Shown here one piece after another: positions 35,801-44,979 of a DNA stretch of 64,000 bases. A program made the translations under genes and the position numbers. The DNA is from Natribaculum luteum. Its GTDB lineage: Archaea > Halobacteriota > Halobacteria > Halobacteriales > Natrialbaceae. A model generated the notes under the pieces. It was not told where the DNA came from, did no database searches, and saw only the letters and a list, made by a program, of their open reading frames with translations. Position 1 is the stretch's first letter. Every line of letters starts with the position of its first letter. Where the stretch lies: the NCBI RefSeq assembly GCF_023008545.1, contig NZ_CP095398.1:124001-188000 (forward strand), written 5' to 3'.

Positions 35801-35878
35801 CTCGTAGTCGGATCGGTCGTCGTGCGCAGCGGGAGACGGATCTAGCCGGGATTCGCTCTCGTCGTAATCTGAACTCAT
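32849..35878 (-). CDS. FAD-linked D-2-hydroxyacid dehydrogenase fused to Fe-S domain
   Basis: A 1009-aa fusion. The N-terminal half is an FAD-binding PCMH-type oxidase (LPRGGGTSLAGQTVNEAVVL, about 97-116; GNNSTGAHSLKYGKTEAY, about 172-190) as in D-lactate/D-2-hydroxyglutarate dehydrogenases. The C-terminal half has two [4Fe-4S] motifs (CHGCGGC...CP and CIGCKGCARDCP) and CCG-type Cys motifs (HGHCHQK, DSGCCGMAGSFG). The whole resembles the Dld-GlpC-type (YdiJ) enzymes that oxidise D-2-hydroxy acids and pass electrons to quinones. It might serve 2-hydroxyacids formed in catabolism. It is a single gene, divergent from the IclR gene at 36245. Confidence 0.9.
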   Translation of the reverse strand: MSSDYDESESRLDPSPAAHDDRSDYEFVSGDVARSDLVRDLQRRVDGDVRFDTYTRQLYATDASAYEVTPIGVVFPVATADVVSVVEYCADREIPVLPRGGGTSLAGQTVNEAVVLDFMRYMDDVLDIDPSAREARVQAGTVLADLNATISSHNLKFAPDPAAGDRSTVGGAIGNNSTGAHSLKYGKTEAYIEECEVVLADGTVTTLGEIEVEELRTKADADASELLPRIYAGVVSIIDDHGDEVDERYPDLKRNVSGYNLDRLVKEAETGTVNLARLLAGSEGTLAIVTEATVSLEPIPETKSVVLLTYNGTVDAVADVQHVLDHDPAAVELIDDTLIDLAGNTAEFENVVALLPDGTEAALLVEFYAENEEDGREKTADLIADRVSDSDEQHAFDGLEAHDAETRTKFWKLRKSGLPILLSRTSDAKHISFIEDAAIPPEHLPAFVTRFREILDENDTFASFYAHAGPGVLHVRPLVDPKSETDRKAMENIADAVTDMVVEFGGSVSGEHGDGRARTQWNRKLYGDELWEVFRNLKTAFDPDWLLNPGQVCGDVSMTENLRFGPGYEFDAGFEPTLEWDIENGFQGMVELCHGCGGCRTQKDTGGGVMCPTFRAADEEITSTRGRANMLRQAMSGDLPDDPTDEEFVSEVLDLCIGCKGCARDCPSEVDMAKLKAEVIHEYHQQEGASPRDRLFANVDTLARLGSTLAPLSNAASKLPGARTLLERTVGIARERSLPTFERETLQDWFAARGGSRVAAAAAERRAVLFPDTYTNYSHPEIGKAAVRVLETAGVHVDLATNTDSGRPAHSKGFLDASRKTARENVGSLAPRVRDGWDVVLVEPSDAVMFQSDYRDLLSGDAVEAVATNTYGVCEYLDIFGLAENIDFEPPSLSLAYHGHCHQKATKKDHHAVGVLRRAGYEVDPLDSGCCGMAGSFGYEAEHHAMSTAIGDALVEQVDDSFAEVPVAPGASCRTQLEDMLTDADTHPALPDRESPPTPVEMLAAGLTE

Positions 35879-36244
35879 CTACTATTTCCCGTTTGGAACA
35901 ACACCTACCTGTGGTTTTCGGAACGTATCTGTCCAGAAGTCACAAAATTCCGTCAGGTGGCAGAGTTCTCACTCCTGCCGGACGCAATGAGAGCTGATAT
36001 CTCGGCCGGATTATGCAGCTAAGCTGTTGGCATCTACTGAGTTAGTGAACGGGCATTGTTCAGGAGCCTAGAACAGTTCGATTATCGAACATCGTCTCCG
36101 GACGGCGAACGGCCCAGTAGCAAAAGACAACGTCAGCCGTCCGTCAGCCGTCGTGTGGAAGACGCGGAGTTCTAGTGACGTGTGACATGGCGCATTTTCG
36201 AACCGAGTAGACTAAGGATCTAGGTCCCACGGTATTTGGTAGGA
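35879..36244. other. Intergenic region between divergent genes
   Basis: About 365 bases with no gene recognised. It must hold the promoters of the D-2-hydroxyacid dehydrogenase and of the IclR regulator. Confidence 0.5.
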
Positions 36245-37012
36245 ATGCCCAACGAACGTACGACGCGGCCGGGGGTGAAATCGGACGAGACGCTACTGTC
36301 TATCATCGACTACCTGGGGGACGTCGACGGTGCTGGTGTAACCGAGATCGCAGCGCATCTCAACCTGGCAAAGAGCACAGTCCACGACCACCTGACGTCG
36401 ATGGGCGAGCACGGGTTCATTGTGAAACGCGACCACGAGTATCAGCTGGGGCTGGAGTTTTTTAATGTCGGCCAATCGGTTCGTAATCGATTCGACATCT
36501 ACAGGGCCACAGAACCCGTCATCGACTCCTTGTACGATCAGACGGAAGAAATGGTGTGGCTGTTCACCCACGAGAACGGCCGCGTTATGTGTATCGATGG
36601 GTTCGCCGGGAATACGAACATCGACGCCAACTCCCTCATCGGTTCGTGGGCATACATGCATTGCAATTCATCCGGGAAAGCCATTCTCTCACAGCTTCCC
36701 GACTCCGAGGTAGAGGCGATAATCGACAATCACGGCCTCCCAGCTCAAACATCGAACACTATCACTGACTCCGACGAGCTCTTTACCGAACTAGAACGGA
36801 TTCGAGAGCAAGGCTACGCTTTGAACCTCGGCGAAGACCTCGAGGGGATCCACGCGGTCGGGGTGCCGCTCGTATTCGAGGGTGAGGTGAAGGGTGCGCT
36901 CTCCATCGCCGGTCCGGCACATCGCGTCGATCTCGACCGTTGTGAGAACGAACTCGCGGAGATGCTGTTCGCAGCCAGAAACGACATCGAACTCAATCTC
37001 GCGTACACCTGA
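36245..37012 (+). CDS. IclR-family transcriptional regulator
   Basis: A 255-aa regulator starting MPNERTTRPGV. The winged helix is at about residues 15-75 (GVTEIAAHLNLAKSTVHDHL). The IclR effector domain follows (NSSGKAILSQLPDSEVEAII, EGIHAVGVPLVFEGEVKGAL). It precedes the acyl-CoA ligase by about 350 bp and may control it, gentisate dioxygenase or the divergent dehydrogenase. It is one of three IclR proteins in the window. Confidence 0.92.
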   Translation: MPNERTTRPGVKSDETLLSIIDYLGDVDGAGVTEIAAHLNLAKSTVHDHLTSMGEHGFIVKRDHEYQLGLEFFNVGQSVRNRFDIYRATEPVIDSLYDQTEEMVWLFTHENGRVMCIDGFAGNTNIDANSLIGSWAYMHCNSSGKAILSQLPDSEVEAIIDNHGLPAQTSNTITDSDELFTELERIREQGYALNLGEDLEGIHAVGVPLVFEGEVKGALSIAGPAHRVDLDRCENELAEMLFAARNDIELNLAYT

Positions 37013-37359
37013 GTCGCTGTAACACTGACCTGTCTCGCCGTTCGATGTGGCGACTGTCCGCCCCTATCAACTGATCCGTTCGGAGACCGTATACGAGCGA
37101 TCGGCTTTCGACGCAGGAGCGATGGGGCCACGAACGGGCGTCCGCGTCGACGGGGCAGTATCGACCACCAGATGAGAGCTACCTCGGACACTCCGGTCAG
37201 AAGTCGGACAGTATTCGGTCTTATGGTCGAAAGACCCGCCAGCGGACCGTCGTTCTGGCGAGAGCACCGTCGGCTCGTTCGCACTGTTTTCTGTACCATC
37301 TTACCGGGTTGATCGTTAAGATTATTACCTACTAGTGAGCTTTTCGGGACACGAAACAC
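37013..37359. other. Intergenic region, no gene recognised
   Basis: About 350 bases between the IclR gene and the CoA ligase. A TTATTACC-like AT-rich stretch near 37322 may be the ligase promoter. Confidence 0.4.
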
Positions 37360-38901
37360 ATGGACTATCTCAGAGCGTTCGATCGAACAGTGCACGTTCA
37401 CGGGTCAGACACAGCGATAGTCACCATGGATGGTGACACGTATACATACACCGAGTTCGACAATCGAAGTACACAACTCGCGAACGCACTCGACGAACGC
37501 GTTGGAAACAGTCCGTGTGCCGTCCTTGCTTGCAACGGCCTCCAAGCAGCCGAGTCGATGATTGCAAGCCACAAACGGGGGTCACCGACGGTCCAACTGC
37601 CATTTCGCGACGAACCTGCAGAACTAGTCCAGATGGCGGAGACGGCCGGTGCCACGGCGCTCGTCTTCGACGATGCGAACGCCGAAACGGCTCGTCGTCT
37701 GTTCGAGTTAGGCGATTTCGATGCAGGAATTCACGCTGGGAGGAGGGATCTCGGCGTGGACTGGGCTGAATCCTACGAATCCGTACTTGCGAAGGCACCG
37801 CGGGACCTCCCCGAACACCTCCCGGCCGACGGGAAGACGAACGTCTTCTACACAAGCGGAACCACGACCTTACCCAAAGCAGTGAGGTTCGACGGCGAGC
37901 AGATGTGGATCGGGGCGTACCAGGCCGTCATGGAACACGGCATCGATCAAACGGACGTCGCAGTCGTAATAACGCCCTGGTACCACATGGTCACGTCCGC
38001 CTCGTGGCTCTACCCACACTGGGCCGCCGGGGCGACGACGGTGTTGCAGTCACAGTACGAGCCCGACGATACGCTCTCCCTCCTCGAGCGACACGATGCG
38101 ACAGGGCTGCTCGCAGTGCCGGCACAGCTAGACGAACTCTGTAAATCACAAGCCGACGCGAACTACGACGTCGACTCGCTCTCGTACGTCCGGACTGGTG
38201 GGGCAATCGTTCCGGAGACGCTCATCGACCGCGTGAGAAATCAGTTCACGGAAGCGGTGTACAACACCTACGGAATGACCGAGGCGGGTCCGAATCTGAC
38301 ATTCGCACACCCATCAGTGCAAGATGACCACCCCGGAACGATCGGCAAGAAGTCATTTTCTTGGGAGTTACGCGTCGTCGAACAGGTCGGATTGGACGAA
38401 CGTCCTGACCCCCAGGCGACAGTCGAACCGGGTGAACGAGGCGAAATTATCGCTCGCGGTCCCGGTCTCCCCGACGGCTACGTCGACAACCCGAAAGCGG
38501 AGGCGCGAAACTTCTTCGACGGTTGGCTCCGAACTCGAGATGTCGCGAAGGTCGACACAGACGGCTTTCTCTACATTGTCGATCGGGTTGATAACATGTT
38601 CACCAGTGGTGGTGAGAACATCTATCCAACCGAGGTCGAGAACGCTCTCGAATCACACGAGGATGTCAGCGAGGCACTCGTGGTCGGCCTCGACGACGAT
38701 CACTGGGGAAACAAGGTGGCTGCCGTCGTCGTCGTTGATGGACAGGCTGGCCCTAAAAAGTTGGACGATTTCTGCAGGGAACACCCTTCTCTCGCGGATT
38801 TCAAGCGACCTCGTGAGTACGCAACGCGCACCGAACCCCTCCCACGGACGGAGACCGGAACGATAGAGCGGGAACGTGTTGTCGAGGAACACTTCGGTTG
38901 A
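37360..38901 (+). CDS. AMP-dependent aryl/acyl-CoA ligase
   Basis: A 513-aa ANL superfamily ligase. The P-loop-like motif VFYTSGTTTLPKAV (about 163-176), the A5 motif YNTYGMTEAGPNL (about 301-313) and the A7/A8 region TRDVAKVDTDGFLYIVDRVD then SGGENIYPTEVEN (about 390-430) are intact; the C-terminal catalytic Lys region is FKRPREY...RTETGTIERE. It activates a carboxylic acid to an acyl-AMP and then CoA thioester. Between IclR and gentisate dioxygenase, an aromatic acid such as 4-hydroxybenzoate or salicylate is a likely substrate. Confidence 0.88.
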   Translation: MDYLRAFDRTVHVHGSDTAIVTMDGDTYTYTEFDNRSTQLANALDERVGNSPCAVLACNGLQAAESMIASHKRGSPTVQLPFRDEPAELVQMAETAGATALVFDDANAETARRLFELGDFDAGIHAGRRDLGVDWAESYESVLAKAPRDLPEHLPADGKTNVFYTSGTTTLPKAVRFDGEQMWIGAYQAVMEHGIDQTDVAVVITPWYHMVTSASWLYPHWAAGATTVLQSQYEPDDTLSLLERHDATGLLAVPAQLDELCKSQADANYDVDSLSYVRTGGAIVPETLIDRVRNQFTEAVYNTYGMTEAGPNLTFAHPSVQDDHPGTIGKKSFSWELRVVEQVGLDERPDPQATVEPGERGEIIARGPGLPDGYVDNPKAEARNFFDGWLRTRDVAKVDTDGFLYIVDRVDNMFTSGGENIYPTEVENALESHEDVSEALVVGLDDDHWGNKVAAVVVVDGQAGPKKLDDFCREHPSLADFKRPREYATRTEPLPRTETGTIERERVVEEHFG

Positions 38902-39222
38902 GGAAATCCGCGACGGCAGCTGAAAACAAAAGTCCGTTGTTCAGAACGCGATCGCGGAGACGTCTCTGACGTTGTTCGTTACTGTTGACTCCGCAAGGAG
39001 CGAGGTGTTCCAGTTGGAGCGGCGAGCGAGTCGAAGATCACAGGTCGAAACGCCATCTCGTTCCCTCGTCGGACACTCTAGCAGATGAATGTCGACGTGG
39101 GCCTGTGTTCCGAGTGTCGAACATGTATGAAAACCGCCCGGTGTTGTCTTTCAAAGACGGGCGTAGTGTAATGTACGTCAGCGGACGGTACGCTTTTATG
39201 AGTGCCACACACAGACCCTGGT

Positions 39223-39399
39223 ATGGCGGAGTTCACGAACCCGTACGCAGAGGAGGATCCGTTCGTCGAAGCGCACTTCGATTGCCTGAACTGTGGGGGG
39301 AAACTCTGGGAGTACGCGATTCAGCGACAGATGGTCTGTGAAGACTGTCGATCGGTCTTCTCCGCTGACGAGGTTTTCGAGGCACAGGTGAAACCGTAA
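39223..39399 (+). CDS. Small zinc-ribbon protein
   Basis: The 58-aa product starts MAEFTNPYAEED; a TATA-like CTTTTATG is about 28 nt upstream. It has two CxxC pairs, CLNCGG and CEDCRS, forming a small zinc ribbon. It lies between the CoA ligase and gentisate dioxygenase on the same strand. Function unknown; it may be a small regulatory or assembly protein. Confidence 0.6.
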   Translation: MAEFTNPYAEEDPFVEAHFDCLNCGGKLWEYAIQRQMVCEDCRSVFSADEVFEAQVKP

Positions 39400-39487
39400 C
39401 CAGTGCAGCGCGTTTCTTCGCTCTAATCCACGTACCATCGACGCACTGTTCGGTCCGTCATAAGTTTAGTTGATACGTCCAGTACAC

Positions 39488-39496
39488 TTATATAGA
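39488..39496 (+). promoter_or_regulatory. TATA-like box of gentisate dioxygenase
   Basis: CTTATATAG about 25 nt before the ATG at 39517. Confidence 0.5.
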
Positions 39497-39516
39497 ATCA
39501 TACATAGTGTCCATGT

Positions 39517-40596
39517 ATGGCACAGCAAGAGCCAGAGGACCTCCTAGAGCTGAGTGCAGATACGCGGAGTATCCTCGAGGACAACGACCTCCGGCCACTC
39601 TGGGAAGTCGAAGAGGACCTAGGGAACCTCGTCGGCGACATCGACCCGGACATCTGGAAGTGGGAGGACATTCAGAACGCGATCGATAGCATCGAGGATG
39701 ACGTTCCGATAGCCGATCTCCCCCCTGGATTCCAGCGCCGCGTTGCGGTTCCGGTCAATACTGGCTACCGAAACGCGGTCTCGAATACTATCTATCTCGG
39801 CATTCAGACAGTCTCACCCGGTGAGACTGCGCCGTCACACCGACACGGGGCGAACGCTCTTCGATTCACCATCGACGGAAACGAGGACATGAAGACGGTC
39901 GTTGCAGGCGAGGAGTTCCCCATGCTAGACAACGATCTCATCACGACGCCACAGTGGGAGTGGCACGATCACGTCAACGACTCCAGCGAAACAGCGGCGT
40001 GGCTCGACGTGCTCGACCTGCCACTCGTGCTGGACTCGTTGAACGCCCGAAACACCTTCGAGAACCACGAACTCGAACGCCAACCTGTCACGAAGTCCCG
40101 GGGCTACTGGGAGTCACAGTACGGTCGGGCCCGCCCCTTCGAGGACAAGAAGGAAGACGATATTCCGGGACCGTTCCAGGGTAATCGTGAAGCGACACCC
40201 CCGTACCGTTTCCAGTGGTCGGACACGCAGGAAGCACTTCGACAGCGAGCCGAGAACGACGAGCCGGACCCCCACGACGGGTACAGCCTTTCCTACGTCA
40301 ACCCGGCGACGGGCGAGCCACCGCTATTCCCGACGATGTCGTTCCGCGCACAGTTGCTGCAGGACGCGACAGACCCGCACTTCCACAACGCCACCGAGGC
40401 GTACTTCGTCATCGAGGGTGACGGTGTGACTCACGTCGGTGACGAGGCGCTGGAGTGGAGTAAGCGAGATATCTTCCTCGTGCCGCCAGACGAGACTCAC
40501 CACCACGAACCCGACGACGAGGCGATCCTTCTCGGAATCACCGACCGTCCGGTGTTCGAAGCGTTCAACTTCTACGCCGAGGCCAAACCGTCGTAA
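39517..40596 (+). CDS. gdoA: Gentisate 1,2-dioxygenase
   Basis: A 359-aa bicupin. The N-terminal cupin has the iron-binding motif PSHRHGANALRF (His108, His110) and a downstream His in ITTPQWEWHDHVND (about 150). The C-terminal cupin has DPHFHNATEAYFVIEGDG (about 288). The size is right for the family. It opens the gentisate ring between the carboxyl and hydroxyl carbons to give maleylpyruvate. A gentisate dioxygenase is known from Haloferax sp. D1227. The FAH enzyme at 12810 would complete the pathway. It is monocistronic with its own promoter. Confidence 0.93.
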   Translation: MAQQEPEDLLELSADTRSILEDNDLRPLWEVEEDLGNLVGDIDPDIWKWEDIQNAIDSIEDDVPIADLPPGFQRRVAVPVNTGYRNAVSNTIYLGIQTVSPGETAPSHRHGANALRFTIDGNEDMKTVVAGEEFPMLDNDLITTPQWEWHDHVNDSSETAAWLDVLDLPLVLDSLNARNTFENHELERQPVTKSRGYWESQYGRARPFEDKKEDDIPGPFQGNREATPPYRFQWSDTQEALRQRAENDEPDPHDGYSLSYVNPATGEPPLFPTMSFRAQLLQDATDPHFHNATEAYFVIEGDGVTHVGDEALEWSKRDIFLVPPDETHHHEPDDEAILLGITDRPVFEAFNFYAEAKPS

Positions 40597-40745
40597 CCGA
40601 ACTACCATCGAACTGACGAACTCGATCGCTACGTCGATCGCATCGCCGTCCGAGAGGGAACTGACGCCCTCCACTGGGCTGGTTGTAATGACGTCGCGGC
40701 CTCGAGAAGTCGCGCGCAGCGGTTCGCTGATCGGTAGCCGGTTCG

Positions 40746-41642
40746 TCAGAAATAACTCTCCGTTCTGGTGAGGTCGAGATCTCCGGCGACGTCTGCCCTG
40801 AAGTGTTCGGCCAGCGAGTCGAGTGACCAGCCCCCGGGCCTGACGCCGACGTGGTCCAGGGACGGAGGAGAGAAGACGCCGACTCGGTCACCGCCGGCAT
40901 AGAGGGTACAGCCAGTCACGTCGGTCGCGTCGTCGCTGGCGAGGTACGTAGCGAAGGTGGCGACGCGCTCCGGCGGCATCTCCTCGCGTGTGTACGGGCG
41001 GTGCTCTTCAGGGACGGTCTCGGTCATTCGTGTGAACGCGTTGGCGATCATTGCATTGACCCGGACGTTCGAACGGTACATCTCGGACGAGACCGTCCTG
41101 ACCAGCCCGAGGACGCCGGCCTTCGAGGCTGCGTAGTTGGCCTGACCAACGTTCCCACGAGCCGCATACGAACTGGCCGCCAAATAGGAACGTTGTGTGT
41201 CCAACCCGTCATCGCCAGCTTCCTGTCGCCAGTGTTGGCAGGCTGCCTGAAGAAGTGTGAACTGGCCCGTGAGATTCGTCTCGAGGACAGCGGTCCAGTC
41301 ATCTGGGTCAAGTTTGTAGACGATACTGTCCCGGAGAATGCCGACGAAGTTGAGGACGGCATCCAGCCGACCGTACTCCTCGACAGTGGCGGTCACGAGA
41401 TCGGCAGCGTACTCGGCGTTTGTCAGGTCGCCCGCGTGCGCGACGGCCTCTCCGCCGTTCTCCCGGATAGTCGCTGCAACTTCCCCGGCAACGGACGGGT
41501 CCGATCCTTCCCCGTGGACGGACGTGCCGAGATCGTTGACGACGACACGGGCACCGTGGTCGGCTAGCGTCTGGGCAGTTGCTGCCCCCAGCCCGTTTCC
41601 ACCGCCGCCGACGAGACAGACCTTTCCTTCGAGTGCGCTCAT
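40746..41642 (-). CDS. Short-chain dehydrogenase/reductase
   Basis: The product is 298 aa, starting at MSALEGKVCLVGGGGNGLGA (ATG 41642). The NAD(P)-binding glycine motif is LVGGGGNGLGAAT, and the NFVG (NAG-like), Ser and YAASKAG catalytic region follow (YAASKAGVLGLV, about 177-188). The extended C terminus (about 240-298) resembles 3-hydroxyacyl-CoA dehydrogenase domains of MFE-2-like SDRs. It could act in side-chain beta-oxidation of phenylpropanoids. It is convergent with gentisate dioxygenase. Confidence 0.85.
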   Translation of the reverse strand: MSALEGKVCLVGGGGNGLGAATAQTLADHGARVVVNDLGTSVHGEGSDPSVAGEVAATIRENGGEAVAHAGDLTNAEYAADLVTATVEEYGRLDAVLNFVGILRDSIVYKLDPDDWTAVLETNLTGQFTLLQAACQHWRQEAGDDGLDTQRSYLAASSYAARGNVGQANYAASKAGVLGLVRTVSSEMYRSNVRVNAMIANAFTRMTETVPEEHRPYTREEMPPERVATFATYLASDDATDVTGCTLYAGGDRVGVFSPPSLDHVGVRPGGWSLDSLAEHFRADVAGDLDLTRTESYF

Positions 41643-43035
41643 CGGTCCATCCCTCCAAGGTAATAGAAACCGGTCCGCTCCCTCACAGCACGCTCTACGG
41701 TACTCGTCGGCATCCAAGTATTACAGTTGACTGCACTGCGTGTCCGAAGGTAGTTACGAGGCATACGTACGGCTTCGGAGATACAGTATTCAAATCTTGG
41801 GGTAGACATGAACGGAAATGCGACGACAAAGGACTAACTTCTGTCCAGTCTCGCTACTCAATCGGTCTGTACCCATCTTCGTAGCTGGCTATCCCTTTGT
41901 CCGTACTATCCGGTCACTTGTTCGCCATGAGGGAACACATCGGCGAGCTGTGTACTGGTGCGCCGTACCGGCCTGCGCGAGAGGCTACCGACGGCCATTT
42001 GTCAGTACCGGTTTATGGCAAACATCAAACACAGCACTCGACCACTAGGGATACAGGTCCGTTTGAGGCCCTTGACGATGCCCATCTCCCCCGTATGCTC
42101 TCACCAGTCGACCGAGACGGGTCTCATTTAGAGGAGTTCCCTACTGGCGAACAGTCGATACTGGATGCCACTGAGACGACCAACACTGAATCCGTCGCGA
42201 AAGAAAGGAAGGTAAGACCCGATACACGCGATCGAGCTCCGTGATTCTCCTCTCGATGGAGAATCGCTCGAGGACGTGTTCAGCGTCACCGAACATCTGC
42301 CCTGTTCACGATTGTAATACCTCTCTCATCGCAGATCGACTATTGGCTGATTGGTGTTTCTCCCGAGATAATTTCTAAATTAAGCCAAATTACACCAAAT
42401 ACAACTATTAAATATATAACAATCCGATAATTTGTTCCTTAATTGATTAAATTCCCGTTTTGTGTTCGGTATCAGGGAACATCTGCTACTAGCTACAGAC
42501 GAGGACTAGATCTGGACGTGAGACTCGAATATCACGAGTGAAGGAGGTGTCACAGGCCAGTTCGGATGTACTCGAACACAGTCTCTCTCTCTATGATGAC
42601 GACCCATTCTCATTACGACAATAGGCATGTAATGTCTAATTCGGATAGTTGAGTCCAGATGAGTGGATTATATAGAATAGTTTGGAATTAGAGTATTTAA
42701 CTGTACGTCTCTCAAGGACCTATTCGAGATGGCTTTGATCACTATGCCGTCCGTATTTGCATCGAGATCTGTCGCTGATAAATGTAGTTTGGTGATTTGT
42801 TACCATCAACGGGAAACACGATATCGCCGACGTCGTTTTTCTCGTATAATTCACCCAGGAACTAACTTGCTATGACCTTGTTTCTGGCCGCTTCAAGCGT
42901 TCTATCTAGTGGATATCTAAATCAAATTCACAGTAATATACAGCCAATATTACTCGTCAGCGGTGGAGCGCAAATATGTGAAGTACGCCGTGATTCACTG
43001 TACTGCTTTGAAGAAGACTACTAGGCCATTCTGGA
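41643..43035. other. 1.4-kb AT-rich region without recognised genes
   Basis: The longest gene-free stretch of the window. It is notably AT-rich, especially 42340-42460 (repeated AATTA and ACCAAAT words). Open frames, such as one at about 41927-42244, lack a recognisable family or consistent haloarchaeal codon use. No tRNA, CRISPR or IS end was seen. Confidence 0.5.
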
Positions 43036-44979
43036 TTAGATTTCGGTCACACGTTCGTACTCATCGGGAAGGGCAGCAGCGTCCTCGGGGAGCAGCGCGA
43101 CGAGCAAGTAACCGGTGTACTCGTTGAGGTAGTCGATGAGCGTGGCAATCCGGTCTGCATCGATCGCTTCCAGCGAGTCCAGCAGCATGAACGGGACCTT
43201 CTCGTACACTTCGTGAGCGAGGTAGCCAGCGAGCGCGAACACCAGCCCCGTCACCTCCCGTTCGCTCTCGGAGAGGTGGTCGACCGTGTCCTCGTACGCC
43301 GCCCCCGACTCCGCCGTCCGGATGACGTGCAGTTCGAAGATGCTCTTGGTGACCTTACGCCGGCCTTCACGTACGTCGCGCTCGACGCGTTCGATCCAGA
43401 TGCGCTCGATGTTCGCGTAGTCGAGCATCTCGAGGACGGTGTCCATGTGCTCGTTGAACTCCTCGACGGCGTTCGCCTCGATTCGATCGATCGCCGTCCG
43501 ACGGTCCTCGATTTCGGCTTTGACCTCCTCGAGTTGCGCTTCGATGTCGTCCTGTTCGTCGATCTGACTCTCGATGTCGGCGATCTCTCCTTCGACGCGC
43601 TCGAGGTCGTTTTCGAGCCGTCCGAGTTCGTACTCGAGCTGGTTTGCCTCCTTGTGCAGATCCAGCACGGCGCTGTAGTTCTCGTCTTCTCGCTCTTCGA
43701 CTGCCGCTTCGATCGTCTCGATTTCGTCCGTTAGCTCCTCGCGGCGCGTCTGGAGACGGTCGATCGTGTCCTCACCGCGGTCGATTTCGGTCTCGATGTC
43801 AGACAGTCGGCGTTCGAGGCGGTCGCGCTCTCGCTGGGATTGCTCGAGTTCGCGCTTTCGATCACTCACCTCCGAAATCTCGTCGTCGATGTCGTTTACG
43901 TCCCCGAGCTTCGTCTGGCTGAGCTGGCGCAACTGGTCGAGCGTCGACTCGATCTGTGCGGTTTCGACTTCGCTCCCGCACGTCCAGCACGTGACGGTCT
44001 CGTCTGGCAGCAACTGGTCGGTGACGTCTCCCGACGAATCCTCGGTGAGCGCCTCGAACGCGTCCGAGTCTGCCTCTTCGAGCATCTCCTCGTTGAAGCC
44101 GATGACGCTCTGGAGTTCGTTCACTTCGGTCTCGAGTGCCCGCTTCCGGTTACGGAGCCGCTCGAGTTCGGAGTCGATCTCCTCGAGTTCGCCGAGCGGC
44201 GTCTCTGGAAGCTCGTCCAGTTCGTTCTCGAGTTCTCGCTGCTCGCTCGTGAGTGCCTCGAGGCTCTCGCGTTCGGTCTCGAGATCGAACCGGATGTCGT
44301 CGAGATCGGACCGTTTCGAACGGAGGTCGGCGAGTTTGTCTTCGAGTTCCGATTTCTCTTCACGCGTTTCTTCGACGTCCGCATCTGCTGCCTCGAGTTC
44401 CTCCTCTTTGGCCTCGAGTTCGGCTTTCTTCTCGGCGATGTCGTCTTTCAGTTGCGTCTGTTGCGCCTCTAATTGGGGAAGTTTACCTTTCTTGTCGTCG
44501 ATCTCCTCGAGTTTGCGCTGGAGGGACTGGCGCTCCTGAACGAGTTGGTCGATTTCGTTCTGGATCGCCTCAGTGTCGACCGGTCGCATGATGAGCTCAC
44601 GCAGATCGTCGTTGGCCGCGACTGCCCGGCGTGCCTCGTTCGACTCGAGGAGAAACGCAAAGAGGTCTGCCAGGGTTGGGTCCTCCAGATAGGGATCACC
44701 ATCGGTGACGACGCCGCCGGCACGCCGGCTCAACCGTCGTGTGTACGTCTCGTCGCCGAGGGTGAGTTCGACGGACGCCTCGTCGGCGTCGCCTTTGAGA
44801 GAGACGTTTTCGCTGCCGAGTGCCGCCATTACTGCCTGCAAAAACGACGTCCGGTTTGTCGCGTTCCGGCCGACGAGGATCGTGATTCCCGGCGAGAACT
44901 CGACGGTCGTTTCCTGAATTCCGCCGATATTCTCGGCGTGAATCGTCCCGTCTGGCTGACTGGACTGTTGCAGTTCCAT
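43036..44979 (-). CDS. Archaea-specific SMC-related ATPase
   Basis: A 647-aa Rad50/SMC-like protein. The N-terminal P-loop reads LVGRNATNRTSFLQAV (about 36-51), with Arg where Walker A normally has Lys. Two long coiled coils (about 140-310 and 350-500) flank a CWTC zinc-hook-like motif (about 330). The C-terminal half has the signature-like DHLSESEREVTGLVFALA and Walker B FMLLDSLEAIDADRI. It follows rdfA by 117 bp on the same strand; the same partnership is known in Haloferax volcanii, where RdfA and an SMC-like neighbour affect cell shape. Its biochemical role is not established. Confidence 0.85.
   Translation of the reverse strand: MELQQSSQPDGTIHAENIGGIQETTVEFSPGITILVGRNATNRTSFLQAVMAALGSENVSLKGDADEASVELTLGDETYTRRLSRRAGGVVTDGDPYLEDPTLADLFAFLLESNEARRAVAANDDLRELIMRPVDTEAIQNEIDQLVQERQSLQRKLEEIDDKKGKLPQLEAQQTQLKDDIAEKKAELEAKEEELEAADADVEETREEKSELEDKLADLRSKRSDLDDIRFDLETERESLEALTSEQRELENELDELPETPLGELEEIDSELERLRNRKRALETEVNELQSVIGFNEEMLEEADSDAFEALTEDSSGDVTDQLLPDETVTCWTCGSEVETAQIESTLDQLRQLSQTKLGDVNDIDDEISEVSDRKRELEQSQRERDRLERRLSDIETEIDRGEDTIDRLQTRREELTDEIETIEAAVEEREDENYSAVLDLHKEANQLEYELGRLENDLERVEGEIADIESQIDEQDDIEAQLEEVKAEIEDRRTAIDRIEANAVEEFNEHMDTVLEMLDYANIERIWIERVERDVREGRRKVTKSIFELHVIRTAESGAAYEDTVDHLSESEREVTGLVFALAGYLAHEVYEKVPFMLLDSLEAIDADRIATLIDYLNEYTGYLLVALLPEDAAALPDEYERVTEI

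Noticed and set aside
41897-42244. Possible gene in the 41.6-43.0 kb gap
   Set aside because: No homologue recognised, mixed codon use and no promoter; kept only as part of the gene-free region.
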